Below are positions 29,391 through 40,452 of a stretch of DNA of 64,000 bases, piece after piece. The first letter of the stretch is position 1, and each line of letters starts with the position of its first letter. Below the pieces are notes generated by a model. It worked only from the letters and a program-made list of their open reading frames with translations, had not been told where the DNA came from and did no database searches. A program made the position numbers and the translations under genes. Origin of the DNA: Paraburkholderia terricola (lineage in GTDB: Bacteria > Pseudomonadota > Gammaproteobacteria > Burkholderiales > Burkholderiaceae); assembly GCF_900142195.1 (NCBI RefSeq), contig NZ_FRAB01000002.1, positions 62,001-126,000 on the forward strand. The letters are read 5' to 3'.

Positions 29391-29837
29391 TCAATGCTTG
29401 CCGGTGCTGCCGAACCCGCCCGCGCCGCGCTCGCTGGTTTCGAAATCGTCGACGATATTGAACTTCGCTTGCACGACCGGCACGATCACGAGTTGCGCGA
29501 GACGCTCCATCGGATTCAGCACGAACGTGGTTTCGCCGCGGTTCCAGGTCGAGATCATCAACTGCCCCTGGTAATCTGAATCGATCAGGCCGACCAGATT
29601 GCCCAGCACGATGCCGTGCTTATGTCCCAATCCCGAGCGCGGGAGAATCATTGCTGCATAACCCGGATCGCCGACGTGAATCGCGAGACCCGTCGGCACG
29701 AGTGCGGTTTCGCCGGGCTTCAGCGTCAGCGGTTCGTCGAGGCAGGCGCGCAGGTCGAGGCCCGCGCTGCCGGTGGTCGCGTAGGCCGGGAGTTGGTCGC
29801 GCATGCGCGCATCGAGAATCTTCAGGTCGAGTTTCAT
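29391..29837 (-). CDS. dut: Deoxyuridine 5'-triphosphate nucleotidohydrolase (dUTPase)
   Basis: The 148-residue trimeric enzyme hydrolyses dUTP to dUMP, keeping uracil out of DNA. The five motifs are present: [36 protein letters not shown] and the C-terminal [11 protein letters not shown]. The gene lies 12 bp downstream of the broken oxidoreductase gene on the same strand. Confidence 0.97.
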   Translation of the reverse strand: MKLDLKILDARMRDQLPAYATTGSAGLDLRACLDEPLTLKPGETALVPTGLAIHVGDPGYAAMILPRSGLGHKHGIVLGNLVGLIDSDYQGQLMISTWNRGETTFVLNPMERLAQLVIVPVVQAKFNIVDDFETSERGAGGFGSTGKH

Positions 29838-29849
29838 GCAGGTTCGGGG

Positions 29850-30868
29850 TTAAGAAGTGGGAGTCTCGCTTCCGGGTTGGAACGCGTCGGCGAGGAGTTC
29901 ATAGGAGCGCAGCCGCGCGCGATAACTGCCCGCGACGGTGAGCACGATCAATTCGTCGGCCTGGAATTCGGCCTGCAAGTCGCGCATGCGCGCGGTCACT
30001 TTTTCCGGCGTGCCGATGATGCTGCGCGGCTTCTCGCGGTCGATCACCAGCCGCTCGCGCTCGCCATATTCCTGCGCCACGCCTTGTGCGATCGTCGGAA
30101 TGGGTTCGTTCAGGCCATAGGCCATTTGCACGCGACGCAAGTCGACGGCTTTCTCCAGATCGGCGGCTTCCTGTTCGGTGTCTGCGCAGATCACGAACAC
30201 GGCGGCGGCGAGGTACGGCTGCTGGGTTTCCTGACTGGCTTTGAATCGCTCGCGATACGCCTGCGCCACCTGGTGCCCGAAATGTGCATTGATGAAATGC
30301 GCGAACGCAAAGCGGATGCCGAGTTGCGCCGCCAGCAGTCCGCCGAATTCGCTGGAGCCTAGCATCCACAATTGCGGACGCGTATCGACTTGCGGTTGCA
30401 GCAGCGCACCGTGCGCAAGGTGATCGTCGGGCAAGGTGCCATGCACAGCCCCAGCAGGTCGGCCACCTGCTGCGGAAAAATATCGCCGCGATTATAGGCG
30501 CCCGCTGCGACCGCTTGCGCCGTGCGCATATCGCCGCCCGGCGCGCGTCCCACGCCGAGATCGATCCGGTTCGGAAACAGCGCCTCGAGCATCATGAATT
30601 GCTCGGCGACCTTGAACGGGCTGTAGTACGGCAGCATGACGCCGCCCGAACCCAGACGAATGCGTTTCGTGACGCTGCCGAGATGCGCCAGCATCACTTC
30701 GGGGCAAGGGTTCGACACGCCGCGCAAGCCGTGGTGTTCGGCGCACCAGTAGCGTGTGTAGCCGAGATCGTCGGCGAGCTGCGCCAGTTCGACGGTGGCG
30801 GCGATCGCGTCCGCCACCGTGTGCCCGTCGATCACGGGCGTTTGATCCAGCACGGAAAGTCGCGTCAT
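29850..30868 (-). pseudogene. LLM-class (luciferase-like) flavin oxidoreductase, frameshifted
   Basis: Two adjoining frames together make one roughly 340-residue luciferase-like monooxygenase. The N-terminal part (30868 down to about 30446) has the YWCAEHHG motif, NRIDLGVGRAPGGD and ends sensibly at QQVADLLGL; the C-terminal part (from about 30446 down to 29850) continues with HGTLPDDHLAHG, LWMLGSS and FAHFIN. The total of 1019 bases is one short of a multiple of three, so a single base is missing near 30445/30446 (GGGCTG-TGCATGG). An intact protein would be an FMN-dependent oxidoreductase. It is either a recent inactivation or a sequencing error, since neither half shows other decay. Confidence 0.88.
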
Positions 30869-30939
30869 GGCAGTACGGCTCCAGGTGATTCGTTTTCGCT
30901 TGAACCCGGCGCTTCAGCGGGCATCGCTGTAAGTGGCGT

Positions 30940-32154
30940 TCAGCGAATCAGACTCGTGTCGGGCAGACGCCTGGCAATCTCGGCGATCAACGCGCGCGCG
31001 AGCGTCTGCTTGTCGGCGCGCGGCAGCTTCGTGGCGCCGCCTGCTTCGAACAGGATCACTTCGTTATCGTCGAGGCCGAAGGTCTGAGGGCCAAGATTGC
31101 CGATCAGAAGCGGCACGTTTTTGCGGACGCGCTTTTCTTCGCCGTGTATTTCCAGGTCGCCGCTTTCCGCGGCGAAACCGACCGCGAACGGCGGATGCGG
31201 GAGCTTCGCGACGGAGGCCAGGATGTCCGGGTTTTCGACGAACGCGAACGTCGGCATGGCGCGATCGGCGGCTTTCTTGATCTTGTGCTCGCTGGCGTGA
31301 TCGACGCGCCAGTCGGCCACCGCCGCCACGCCGATGAAGATATCGGCGTCGGCGACCGCGCGCATGACCGCGGCGTGCATCTGCTGGGCGGTTTGCACGT
31401 CCTCGCGGACCACACCCCACGGCGTTTCCAGCGCGACGGGACCGGCCACCAGATGCACATCGGCGCCGGCCTGCTGCGCGGCGCGCGCCAAGGCGAAGCC
31501 CATCTTGCCGCTCGATCGATTGGTGATGCCGCGCACCGGGTCGAGCGGCTCGAACGTCGGACCCGCGGTCAGCAGGACACGCCGGCCGGAGAGAATCTTC
31601 GGCGCGAAGAACGAGGCGATTGCTTCATAGGTGGCGGACGCTTCCAGCATGCGCCCGTCGCCGATTTCGCCGCATGCTTGCGGACCCGAATCCGGGCCGA
31701 GCACTTCAACGCCGTCCGCGCGCAGTTGCGCGACGTTGCGCTGCGTGGCCGGGTTCTGCCACATCTGCCGGTTCATTGCCGGCACGACCAGCAGCGGACA
31801 ATCGCGCGCGACGCACAGCGTCGACAGCAGATCGTCGGCCATGCCGTGCGCGAGTTTCGCGAGGAAGTCGGTGGAGGCGGGCGCGATCACGATCGCATCC
31901 GCTTCACGCGACAGATCGATGTGCGCCATATTGTTCGGCACGCGCCCGTCCCACTGGCTGGTGTAGACGGGGCGGCCGGACAGCGCCTGCATGGTGACGG
32001 CGGTGATGAACTGCGTGGCCGCTTCGGTCATGACGACCTGCACGGTCGCGCCGGCCTTGGTGAGCAAGCGTGTGAGTTCGGCGATCTTGTAGCAGGCGAT
32101 CCCGCCCGTCATGCCGAGGACGAGGTGTTTGCCTGCGAGTTCTGCGGTTGCCAA
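30940..32154 (-). CDS. coaBC: Bifunctional phosphopantothenoylcysteine decarboxylase / phosphopantothenate-cysteine ligase
   Basis: The 404-residue protein catalyses two coenzyme A steps. The CoaC half (about 1-190, FMN-dependent decarboxylase) shows GMTGGIACYK and the substrate clamp PAMNRQMW; the CoaB half (ligase) shows TAGPTFEPLDPVRGITNRSSGKMG, cited here as RGITNRSSGKMG, and the HKIKK lysines. The best start is TTG 32154 because GGAGG lies 6 bases upstream; an in-frame ATG at 32175 precedes that ribosome site. It follows lspA on the same strand. Confidence 0.95.
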   Translation of the reverse strand: MATAELAGKHLVLGMTGGIACYKIAELTRLLTKAGATVQVVMTEAATQFITAVTMQALSGRPVYTSQWDGRVPNNMAHIDLSREADAIVIAPASTDFLAKLAHGMADDLLSTLCVARDCPLLVVPAMNRQMWQNPATQRNVAQLRADGVEVLGPDSGPQACGEIGDGRMLEASATYEAIASFFAPKILSGRRVLLTAGPTFEPLDPVRGITNRSSGKMGFALARAAQQAGADVHLVAGPVALETPWGVVREDVQTAQQMHAAVMRAVADADIFIGVAAVADWRVDHASEHKIKKAADRAMPTFAFVENPDILASVAKLPHPPFAVGFAAESGDLEIHGEEKRVRKNVPLLIGNLGPQTFGLDDNEVILFEAGGATKLPRADKQTLARALIAEIARRLPDTSLIR

Positions 32155-32284
32155 CGAAAGCCTCCGACAAAGCATGGTGGCGGACGAGCGGTGCTTGCAG
32201 CGCACCGCTGCGATTCGCCCGAGTCAGACCAGACGCGCGGACGGAGCGTGCTGCGAGGACGCCCGTTCGCGGACCGACGCGGCG

Positions 32285-32791
32285 TTACCGCGAACCGCGC
32301 ACCCGGCGCAACTCGTCGATCACGAGCAGCGCCGCGCCGATCGTGATCGCGCTGTCGGCGAGGTTGAATGCCGGCCAGTGCCAGGTGCGCACATGGAAAT
32401 CGAGGAAGTCGATCACATGGCCGTACGCAATCCGGTCGATCACGTTGCCGAGCGCGCCGCCGAGAATCAGCGAGAGCGCCGTGCAGAACAGCTTTTGCGC
32501 GCCGTGGCGCTTGAGTAGATAGCAGATCACGAGCGCCGCGACCACGCCGAGCGCGGTGAACGCCCAGCGCTGCCAGCCGCCCGCCATCGCGAGGAAGCTG
32601 AAGGCGGCGCCGCGGTTGTACACGAGGATCAGGTTGAAAAACGACGTGACCTCGTGCGCGACGCCGTAGGCGAACACCTTCTGGACCGCGATTTTCGTCA
32701 GCTGATCGAACAGGATCACGATCAGCGCGACGCCGAGCCACGGTGCGAGCGAACCGCTTGCGGACGACGATTTCGACAGGCTTCGTGCCAT
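32285..32791 (-). CDS. lspA: Lipoprotein signal peptidase (signal peptidase II)
   Basis: The 168-residue inner-membrane aspartyl protease removes signal peptides from prolipoproteins. Four hydrophobic segments are visible, with the catalytic aspartates in [10 protein letters not shown] and [18 protein letters not shown] is the conserved NxGAAFS box. Its ATG at 32791 overlaps the ileS stop (TAATG), the classical ileS-lspA coupling. Confidence 0.96.
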   Translation of the reverse strand: MARSLSKSSSASGSLAPWLGVALIVILFDQLTKIAVQKVFAYGVAHEVTSFFNLILVYNRGAAFSFLAMAGGWQRWAFTALGVVAALVICYLLKRHGAQKLFCTALSLILGGALGNVIDRIAYGHVIDFLDFHVRTWHWPAFNLADSAITIGAALLVIDELRRVRGSR

Positions 32792-35628
32792 TATGCCGCG
32801 CTCCTCGTTTCACCGTTGCCGAACAGATTGCTGAAGCAGCGCCCGCACAGCGTGGGGTGCTCGGCGTTCGCGCCGACTTCCGCGCGGTAATGCCAGCAGC
32901 GTTCGCACTTCAGGTATGCCGAGGCGATCACGTCGACGCTTTCCTCGGCTTCGCTGTCAACCTTGACTACGTTCGCCGCCGACGTGATCAGCACGAACTT
33001 CAGGTCGTCTCCGAGGCTTGCGAGCGCATCGTAACGCGCGCCGCTCGCGCGGATTTCCACTTCCGCCTGCAGCGACGAACCGATCAGGTTCGCCACGCGC
33101 GCTTCCTCGAGCGCCTTCGTGACGTCGCCGCGCGCGGCGCGCAGCAGCGTCCATTTGTCGAGCAGCGCGCCGGCGTCCGGCACGGGCGGGAACGCGTGGT
33201 AGGTTTCCGTGAAGATCGTTTCGCTGTTCGGCGAGAAGATCTTCCACGCCTCCTCGGCGGTGAACGACAGGAACGGCGCCATCAGACGCAGCAGACCGTG
33301 CGCGATGTGATACAGCGCGGTTTGTGCCGAGCGGCGCGCGACGGAATCCGCCGCCGTGGTGTACAGGCGGTCTTTCAGCACGTCCAGATAGAAGCCGCCG
33401 AGGTCTTCCGAGCAGAACGTCTGCAGCTTGGCGACCACCGGGTGAAACTCGTACTTGTCGTAGTGCGAGAGGATGTCGTTCTGCAGATTCGCCGCCAGCG
33501 CCACCGCATAGCGATCGATCTCGAGCCAGTCTTCGAGCGGACGCGCGTGTTGCGCGAAGTCGAAGTCCGACAGGTTCGCGAGCAGGAAGCGCAGCGTGTT
33601 GCGGATGCGGCGATAGCTTTCCGTCACGCGCTTCAGGATTTCCTCGGAGATGGCCAGTTCGCCCGAATAATCGGTCGACGCAATCCACAGCCGGATGATT
33701 TCCGCGCCGAGCCGGTTCGCCACATCATGCGGGTCGATGCCGTTGCCGAGCGACTTGCTCATCTTGCGGCCTTCGCCGTCGACGGTGAAACCGTGCGTGA
33801 GCAGCGCGTTGTACGGCGGGCGTCCGTCGAGCATCGAGGCGGTGAGCAGCGACGAATGGAACCAGCCGCGGTGCTGGTCCGAGCCTTCCAGATACAGATC
33901 GGCGGGGAATTGCAGTTCGTCCTTGTGCGAGCCGCGCAGCACGTGCCAGTGCGTGGTGCCCGAATCGAACCACACGTCGAGCGTGTCGCGGTTCTTTTCG
34001 TACATGTTGGCGTCGTCGCCGAGCAGTTCGCGCGGATCGAGCGTTTGCCACGCTTCGATGCCGGCTTTCTCGACGCGTTGCGCGACTTCTTCGAGCAACT
34101 CCAGCGTGCGCGGATGCAGTGCGCCGGTTTCCTTGTGCACGAAGAACGCCATTGGCACGCCCCATTGACGCTGACGCGACAGCGTCCAGTCCGGGCGATT
34201 CGCGATCATGCTGAACAGACGCTGCTTGCCCCACGACGGGTAGAACGCCGTGTTCTCGATGCCTTCGAGCGCGGTTTCGCGCAGCGTCTTGTCGGTGTCG
34301 TTCGGCTTGACGTCCATGCCGGCGAACCACTGCGACGTCGCGCGGTAGATGATCGGCGTCTTGTGGCGCCAGCAGTGCATGTAGCTGTGCGTGTATTTCT
34401 CGGTGCGCAGCAGCGAGCCGGCCGCCTGCAGCGCTTCGACGATCTGCGGATTGGCCGCCCAGATCGACAGGCCGCCGAACAGCGCGAGCGATTCGATGTA
34501 ACGGCCGTCGCCCATTACCGGATTGATGATGTCCGAATCGGCCATGCCGTGCGCCTTGCACGACACGAAGTCTTCCACGCCGTAGGCCGGCGACGAGTGC
34601 ACGATGCCCGTGCCCGTTTCGGTCGTCACATACTCGCCGAGATAGACCGGCGCCGTGCGCTTGTAGCCGGGATGCGCGGACGCGAGCGGATGATTGAAGC
34701 GCAGGTTCGCGAGCTTCGCACCGGGCGCGGTGGCGACGATCGAGCCTTGCAAGCCGTATAGCTGCAGGCAGGCTTCGACGCGCTCCGCGGCCAGGATCAG
34801 CAGGCCGCGCGGCGTATCGACCAGCGCGTAGACGATTTCCGGATGCAGATTCAACGCCTGGTTGGCGGGGATGGTCCACGGCGTGGTGGTCCAGATCACG
34901 ATGCCGCCTTCGTTGCGCGGCAGCGCGTTCAAACCGAAGGCTTGCGCCGTTTTTTCCGGCTCGGCGAAGCTGAACAGCACGTCGATGGTGGGGTCGGTCT
35001 TGTCCTTGTACTCGACTTCCGCTTCGGCCAACGCCGAGCCGCAATCGAAGCACCAGTTCACCGGTTTCAGGCCGCGGAACACATAACCCTTTTCGATGAT
35101 CTTCGCGAGCGCGCGGATTTCGCCGGCTTCGTTCGCGAAGTTCATGGTCTTGTACGGATTGTCCCAGTCGCCGAGCACGCCGAGACGCCGGAAGCCGGCC
35201 TTCTGCTTTTCGATCTGCTCGGTCGCGTAGGTGCGGGCCTTCTGCATCACCTCGGCGGCCGGCAGCGATTTGCCGAACTGCTTTTCGATCTGGATTTCGA
35301 TCGGCATGCCGTGGCAGTCCCAACCCGGCACGTAGACCGCGTCGAAGCCGGCCATGTTGCGCGCCTTGACGATCATGTCCTTGAGGATCTTGTTCACCGC
35401 GTGGCCGAGGTGGATGTCGCCGTTCGCATACGGCGGGCCGTCGTGCAGGATGAATTTCTTGCGGCCTTTGGAGGCGGCGCGGATCTTCTCGTAGACCTTG
35501 CGTTCCTGCCATTCCTTGACCCATTGCGGCTCGCGCTTGGGCAAATCGCCACGCATCGGGAACGGCGTGTCGAGCAGGTTGACCGGATAGCGTGACTGCG
35601 GTTTCGAATCGGCTTTCTTGTTGCTCAT
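32791..35628 (-). CDS. ileS: Isoleucyl-tRNA synthetase
   Basis: The 945-residue class Ia synthetase charges tRNA-Ile. The HIGH box reads HLGHA (after [10 protein letters not shown]), KMSKS is intact in [12 protein letters not shown], the CP1 editing domain has [13 protein letters not shown], and the C-terminal zinc finger has KCERCWHYR...CGRC. Length and ends match the bacterial form. It is followed directly by lspA. Confidence 0.97.
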   Translation of the reverse strand: MSNKKADSKPQSRYPVNLLDTPFPMRGDLPKREPQWVKEWQERKVYEKIRAASKGRKKFILHDGPPYANGDIHLGHAVNKILKDMIVKARNMAGFDAVYVPGWDCHGMPIEIQIEKQFGKSLPAAEVMQKARTYATEQIEKQKAGFRRLGVLGDWDNPYKTMNFANEAGEIRALAKIIEKGYVFRGLKPVNWCFDCGSALAEAEVEYKDKTDPTIDVLFSFAEPEKTAQAFGLNALPRNEGGIVIWTTTPWTIPANQALNLHPEIVYALVDTPRGLLILAAERVEACLQLYGLQGSIVATAPGAKLANLRFNHPLASAHPGYKRTAPVYLGEYVTTETGTGIVHSSPAYGVEDFVSCKAHGMADSDIINPVMGDGRYIESLALFGGLSIWAANPQIVEALQAAGSLLRTEKYTHSYMHCWRHKTPIIYRATSQWFAGMDVKPNDTDKTLRETALEGIENTAFYPSWGKQRLFSMIANRPDWTLSRQRQWGVPMAFFVHKETGALHPRTLELLEEVAQRVEKAGIEAWQTLDPRELLGDDANMYEKNRDTLDVWFDSGTTHWHVLRGSHKDELQFPADLYLEGSDQHRGWFHSSLLTASMLDGRPPYNALLTHGFTVDGEGRKMSKSLGNGIDPHDVANRLGAEIIRLWIASTDYSGELAISEEILKRVTESYRRIRNTLRFLLANLSDFDFAQHARPLEDWLEIDRYAVALAANLQNDILSHYDKYEFHPVVAKLQTFCSEDLGGFYLDVLKDRLYTTAADSVARRSAQTALYHIAHGLLRLMAPFLSFTAEEAWKIFSPNSETIFTETYHAFPPVPDAGALLDKWTLLRAARGDVTKALEEARVANLIGSSLQAEVEIRASGARYDALASLGDDLKFVLITSAANVVKVDSEAEESVDVIASAYLKCERCWHYRAEVGANAEHPTLCGRCFSNLFGNGETRSAA

Positions 35629-35795
35629 GATGAGGTCGCGGTGAATTCTTTCTATGCGCAGCGTGCGCGGTTTGCGCTCGATGCGCGAGGGCGTTGGGCG
35701 CGCCCGGCAGGCATGTGCCGTGATCCACGGACGCCCTTCGATGCGCGCGGCGAGGGTACGCGCGGCGCCGGCGGCGCTCGCGCGTACCGCGGCGG

Positions 35796-36791
35796 TTATC
35801 TAATTCGGTCGGTGGCCGAGGTGGCGAAACCGGTGGAACGGCTGCCCGGCGTGCCGGCGCCGACGGCTGCGAACCACGCGCGCGCGTTGGCGACGTCGCG
35901 CGCGATTGCGGCGGTCAGCGTTTCGAGGTCGACGTACTTCTCCTCGTCGCGCAGCTTTTTCAGGAATTCGACGCGCACGAGTTTGCCATACGCGTCGCCG
36001 TGCCAATCGAGCAGGTGCACTTCGAGCAGCACGCGCCCGGAATCGGAGACGGTGGGACGCAGGCCGAGACTCGCGACACCCGGCAGCGGTTCGTCCGTCA
36101 CGCCATGCACGCGCACGATGAAAATGCCGGCGAGCGCCGGACGCTTATGCGCAATCGGCAGGTTGAGCGTGGGGAAGCCGAGATCGCGGCCGAGCTTCAT
36201 GCCGTGCACGACGTGGCCGCTGATCAGATAATCGCGGCCCAGCGCGGCGCGCGCCGAATCGAGGTCGCCCGCCACCAGCGCGGCGCGCACGCCCGAGCTG
36301 GAAATGCGCGCGCCGGACGGATCGGCCACCGTCGCCATTTGCTCGACCTCGAAACCGTACTGCTGCCCCGCGGCCCTGAGCGACTCGAAGTCGCCGGCGC
36401 GCTTCGCGCCGTAGCGGAAGTCGTCGCCGATCATCACCCAGCGCGCGTGCAGCCCGTTGACGATGATCCGTTCCACGAACGCATCCGGCGACTGGCTCGC
36501 GAACGTGTGATTGAAATGCTCGACCACCACGCGATCGACGCCGTTGGTGCGCAGCGCCTCGAGCTTGTCGCGCAGCATGGCGATGCGCGGCGGCGCGCCG
36601 GCCGGGTTGAAGAACTCGCGCGGGTGAGGCTCGAAGGTCATCACGCAGACGGGCAGGCCGCGCGCGTCGGCCGCGGCCCGCACGTGGGCGAGCAAAGCCT
36701 GATGGCCGCGGTGGACACCGTCGAAGTTGCCGATGGTCAGTGCGCAAGGCGCACGGCTTTCAGCATTGGGAAGACCGCGGAAGACTCTCAC
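35796..36791 (-). CDS. ribF: Bifunctional riboflavin kinase / FAD synthetase
   Basis: The 331-residue enzyme converts riboflavin to FMN and then FAD. The adenylyltransferase half starts with [15 protein letters not shown]; the kinase half has [12 protein letters not shown] and the [10 protein letters not shown] element. GTG 36791 gives the usual family length, although no ribosome site stands upstream. It lies 167 bp before ileS on the same strand, the conserved ribF-ileS-lspA order, and is divergent from purN. Confidence 0.95.
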   Translation of the reverse strand: MRVFRGLPNAESRAPCALTIGNFDGVHRGHQALLAHVRAAADARGLPVCVMTFEPHPREFFNPAGAPPRIAMLRDKLEALRTNGVDRVVVEHFNHTFASQSPDAFVERIIVNGLHARWVMIGDDFRYGAKRAGDFESLRAAGQQYGFEVEQMATVADPSGARISSSGVRAALVAGDLDSARAALGRDYLISGHVVHGMKLGRDLGFPTLNLPIAHKRPALAGIFIVRVHGVTDEPLPGVASLGLRPTVSDSGRVLLEVHLLDWHGDAYGKLVRVEFLKKLRDEEKYVDLETLTAAIARDVANARAWFAAVGAGTPGSRSTGFATSATDRIR

Positions 36792-36907
36792 GATAGCGGG
36801 TTGGGGATAGGCGGCCGGGGTGCCGCAAAACAAACGATTATAAACGTTCGGCGCTTGAGACGGCGGCGCCTCGCGGATTCCGTGGCCCCGAATGATAAAA
36901 TCCGCGG

Positions 36908-37561
36908 ATGAAAAAACTCGTCATCCTGATTTCCGGGCGGGGCAGCAACATGGAAGCGATCGTTCGAGCCTGCTCGAACGAAGCCTGGCCAGCGCAAGTC
37001 GCCGCCGTGATTGCCAACCGTCCTGACGCAGCGGGCCTTGCGTTCGCGGCGTCGCATGGCATTGCCACGGCCGTGGTCGACCACCGCCAGTTCCCCGATC
37101 GCGAGCGCTTCGACGCCGCGCTGGCGGAACTCATCGACAGTTTCTCGCCGGATCTGGTCATACTTGCCGGCTTCATGCGCGTGCTTACACCCGGTTTCGT
37201 CGACCATTACGCCGGGCGCATGCTGAACGTGCATCCGTCGCTGCTGCCGAGTTTTCCGGGGCTGAAAACGCATCAACAGGCGCTCGACGCGGGCGTGCGG
37301 CTGCACGGCGCGTCGGTGCATTTCGTCACGTCGCAGCTGGATCACGGGCCGATCGTCGCGCAGGCGGCGGTTCCGGTGCAGGCCGGCGACACGCCCGCCA
37401 TGCTCGCCGAACGCGTGCTGGCAACCGAACACATTATTTATCCACGCGCGGTGCGCTGGTTCGTCGAAGGGCGTCTTGCTCTCGACGGCTTGCGTGTCAC
37501 GCTTACGCCGCCGGAGCCGCAATGGCTCTTTGCCGGTCACACCGCCGGAGAGGGCGCATGA
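36908..37561 (+). CDS. purN: Phosphoribosylglycinamide formyltransferase 1
   Basis: The 217-residue enzyme transfers the formyl group of 10-formyl-THF to GAR in purine synthesis. ISGRGSNMEAI, the catalytic Asn and His in MLNVHPSLLPSFPG and Asp in QLDHGPIVAQ are intact. The stop overlaps the ATG of the methyltransferase gene (ATGA). Confidence 0.96.
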   Translation: MKKLVILISGRGSNMEAIVRACSNEAWPAQVAAVIANRPDAAGLAFAASHGIATAVVDHRQFPDRERFDAALAELIDSFSPDLVILAGFMRVLTPGFVDHYAGRMLNVHPSLLPSFPGLKTHQQALDAGVRLHGASVHFVTSQLDHGPIVAQAAVPVQAGDTPAMLAERVLATEHIIYPRAVRWFVEGRLALDGLRVTLTPPEPQWLFAGHTAGEGA

Positions 37562-38817
37562 GATTGCATGGTTTTTTGATTGGACAAACTGAGACTTTGC
37601 TGGCCGAAGTCCTAAAACTAAATGGCCCGGCTGACGCCACCACCAGCCGCTTTTTCCGCGCTCATCCGAAGCTCGGACACGGCGAGCGCGGCGTGATCGC
37701 CGAGGCGGTGTTCGCGGTGCTGCGCCGGCGCATGGAATTCGCTCATCTGGCCGAGAGCGGCGCGGGCAGTCCGGCGCGCCGCATGGCCTTGCTGGGACTC
37801 ATGCAGACGGCGGGCCGCACGGCGCTCAAGCCGTTCGTGTCCGATGCCGAGTCCAAATGGCTCGAACACGTCGCGATGATCGACCCGGAGAGCCTGCCGC
37901 TGCGGATTCGCCTGAATCTGCCCGACTGGATCTATCAGGCGCTTTCGAAGCGCTTCGAGGCCGCGGAACTGGCGCAGCTGGCCGCAGCGCTGAATTACCC
38001 GGCGCCGCTGGACCTGCGCGCAAACCCGATCAAGGCGAGCCGCGACGACGTGCTGAACGCGCTCTCGAAAGCCGGTATCGAGGGCGGCGCCACGCCGTTC
38101 GCGCCGTTCGGCGTGCGGGTGGTCGGCAAGCCGCCGCTCACCAAGCTGGACGCCTTTCAACACGGCTGGGTCGAAGTGCAGGACGAAGGCAGCCAGTTGC
38201 TCTGCTCGCTGGTCGCGCCCAAACGCGGTGAAATGATCGTCGACTTCTGCGCGGGCGCGGGCGGCAAGACGCTGGCGCTCGGCGCGGCGATGCGCTCCAC
38301 CGGGCGCCTTTATGCGTTCGACATTTCGGAGCGGCGGCTTGCCAAGCTCAAGCCGCGCCTCGCGCGCAGCGGCTTGTCGAACGTGAATCCGGTGTTGATC
38401 GACAGCGAGCACGACGCCAAGATCAAGCGTCTTGCCGGCAAGATCGACCGTGTGCTGGTCGACGCGCCGTGCAGCGGCCTGGGCACGCTGCGCCGCAATC
38501 CGGATCTGAAGTGGCGCCAGTCGCCGGAGTCGGTCGCGGAACTGGCGCCGAAGCAGGCGTCGATTCTGGCGAGCGCGGCGCGTCTGGTGAAGAAGGGCGG
38601 CCGGCTCGTCTACGCGACCTGCTCGATCCTCGAAGCCGAAAACGAAGCGGTCGTGCAGCAATTCCTCGCTGATCACCCCGATTTCGCGCTCGTGCCCGCA
38701 CGTGACGTGCTGGCCGAGCAGCGCATCGACATGGAAATGGGCGATTACCTGTCGCTTTGGCCGCACCGCCACGCAACCGACGGCTTCTTCGCCGCCGTGC
38801 TCGAACGCCAGAGCTAA
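37558..38817 (+). CDS. RsmB/NOP-family RNA cytosine-C5 methyltransferase
   Basis: The 419-residue protein has a Rossmann SAM-dependent methyltransferase domain at about 190-419: VDFCAGAGGKTLALGA, the catalytic pair of Cys residues in DAPCSGLGTLRRNPDLKW and YATCSILEAENE, and a final DGFFAAVLER. The N-terminal 190 residues resemble the RsmB N-domain, but the classical NusB-like part seems short, so it may be a paralogue rather than the m5C967 enzyme. It is translationally coupled to purN. Confidence 0.9.
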   Translation: MRLHGFLIGQTETLLAEVLKLNGPADATTSRFFRAHPKLGHGERGVIAEAVFAVLRRRMEFAHLAESGAGSPARRMALLGLMQTAGRTALKPFVSDAESKWLEHVAMIDPESLPLRIRLNLPDWIYQALSKRFEAAELAQLAAALNYPAPLDLRANPIKASRDDVLNALSKAGIEGGATPFAPFGVRVVGKPPLTKLDAFQHGWVEVQDEGSQLLCSLVAPKRGEMIVDFCAGAGGKTLALGAAMRSTGRLYAFDISERRLAKLKPRLARSGLSNVNPVLIDSEHDAKIKRLAGKIDRVLVDAPCSGLGTLRRNPDLKWRQSPESVAELAPKQASILASAARLVKKGGRLVYATCSILEAENEAVVQQFLADHPDFALVPARDVLAEQRIDMEMGDYLSLWPHRHATDGFFAAVLERQS

Positions 38818-38882
38818 GCCGGAAGGCGCTTTATGCCGGCGCGCACGGGTTCGTCTCCTGAATCCGGCGCGCCGGCGAATTC

Positions 38883-40247
38883 GTGAACATCATGCAAAAC
38901 CGCATTTTTTCTCATATGTTCGGCGACCTCGCGCGCGATTTCGGCGAGCCGGTGATGCTGTGGCAAGTCGGCGTGCTGCTGGCGACGCTCGCCGTGGCGT
39001 GGCTGCTCGCGCGTCTGTTGCGCAGAACGCTCGATCTGCGCCGGCAAACGCGCTACCAGACGCTGCGCTTCGGCGCGGAAAGCCTGAATCGCGCGTTTTT
39101 TCCGCTGACCGGCGCGGCGCTCGTGTGGCTCGCGCGGGCGATCACCGCCCAGTTCATGCATACGTCGCTGCTGGATCTGGCTTTGGTGCCGCTTTTCGGC
39201 ATCGGCTTTATCTACATCGTGTTTTTCTTCGCGCGGCGGGTCTTTAGCCACGACGGCGAAACGCATGCGTGGCTCTTTCTGGTCGAAAAGATCGTTTCGC
39301 TGGTCGTCTGGATCGCGATGGCGCTCACCGTGATGGGCATTCAGGACGACGTGATCGCGTGGATGGCCAGCGTGAAGTTTCGCGTCGCCAACGCGCACCT
39401 GACGCTGCTTTCGCTCACCACGGGCCTGCTGTGGGTGTGCGTGACGATGATCGTCGCGATGTGGCTCGGCGCCGCGTTCGAAGACCGCCTGATGCGCGCG
39501 AAAACGCTTGACGCCAATCTGAAGGTGGTGGTGGCGCGGGTCGGCCGCGCGGCGTTCGTGCTGGCGGCAGTGCTGATCAGCCTGTCACTGGTCGGCATCG
39601 ACATCACGGTGCTGGGCGTGTTCGGCGGCGCGCTCGGCGTCGGCTTGGGGTTCGGGCTGCAGAAGATCGCCAGCAACTATGTGTCGGGCTTCATCATTCT
39701 GATCGACCGGTCGCTGCGGATCGGCGACACGATCAACGTGACCGGCCTGCAAGGCATGGTCACGCAGATCCGCACGCGTTACACGGTGGTGCGCGGACTG
39801 GACGGCATCGAAACGCTGATTCCAAACGAGAAGCTCATTACAGACGTGGTGCAGAACCAGTCGTCCTATCTGACGCGCGGGTATGCGAAAGCCGCCGTGC
39901 AGGTCGCTTATACATCTGACGTCGAGCACGCCATGACGCTGCTGGCCCAAGCCGCGGAAGGCGTTGCACGAGTGCTGCAGGAGCCGGCGCCCACGCCTTA
40001 TCTGGCAGGCTTCGGTGCAGACGGCATCAATCTCGAACTGGGTTTCTGGATCGAGGACGCAGCAACCGGTACGTCCGCCGTGCGCTCGGCCGTCAACCGG
40101 AACATCTGGCGGCTCTTTTCGGAACACGGCATCTCGATCCCTTATGCGCAACGCGAAGTGCGGATTGTCGGCAACGTCGGCGACACGTTGTCGCGACCGG
40201 TAACAATAACCGCTCCTGCTGCCAACCAGGCCGACAAGGCCGGTTGA
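38883..40247 (+). CDS. MscS-family mechanosensitive ion channel
   Basis: The 454-residue inner-membrane protein has several N-terminal hydrophobic segments, then the MscS pore helix GVFGGALGVGLGFGLQKIAS, the beta domain FIILIDRSLRIGDTI and a C-terminal alpha/beta cage domain. Such channels release solutes on hypo-osmotic shock. GTG 38883 or ATG 38892 can be the start; neither has a strong ribosome site. It stands alone, 65 bp after the methyltransferase gene. Confidence 0.92.
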   Translation: MNIMQNRIFSHMFGDLARDFGEPVMLWQVGVLLATLAVAWLLARLLRRTLDLRRQTRYQTLRFGAESLNRAFFPLTGAALVWLARAITAQFMHTSLLDLALVPLFGIGFIYIVFFFARRVFSHDGETHAWLFLVEKIVSLVVWIAMALTVMGIQDDVIAWMASVKFRVANAHLTLLSLTTGLLWVCVTMIVAMWLGAAFEDRLMRAKTLDANLKVVVARVGRAAFVLAAVLISLSLVGIDITVLGVFGGALGVGLGFGLQKIASNYVSGFIILIDRSLRIGDTINVTGLQGMVTQIRTRYTVVRGLDGIETLIPNEKLITDVVQNQSSYLTRGYAKAAVQVAYTSDVEHAMTLLAQAAEGVARVLQEPAPTPYLAGFGADGINLELGFWIEDAATGTSAVRSAVNRNIWRLFSEHGISIPYAQREVRIVGNVGDTLSRPVTITAPAANQADKAG

Positions 40248-40344
40248 ACGGGGAATTTGCGCGCGCTAACCTGTCTTGAAGAACACGGCGGCGCGCCACG
40301 ACCCGTTGATGCGGCGCAAAAAATCCCTATTTGTTACAAACACT

Positions 40345-40357
40345 TGGAACGCTTCCA
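40345..40357. promoter_or_regulatory. Palindrome and -10-like element upstream of the desaturase
   Basis: TGGAA-CGC-TTCCA is a perfect inverted repeat lying directly before a TAGAAT box (40359-40364), about 95 bp upstream of the desaturase start. It is positioned like an operator on the -35 region. No regulator gene is adjacent. Confidence 0.35.
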
Positions 40358-40452
40358 GTAGAATGTCGTCCAATCCCGCTGTATGCTTTCACTTTCTTGA
40401 CACGCGTAACTTTGCGTGTGCCTCGTGTCTCTCGTTCCACAGGTAAATTGCC

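Noticed and set aside
32743..34761. 672-codon open frame antisense to ileS
   Set aside because: Same effect; the HIGH and KMSKS motifs lie on the other strand and this frame shows no family resemblance.
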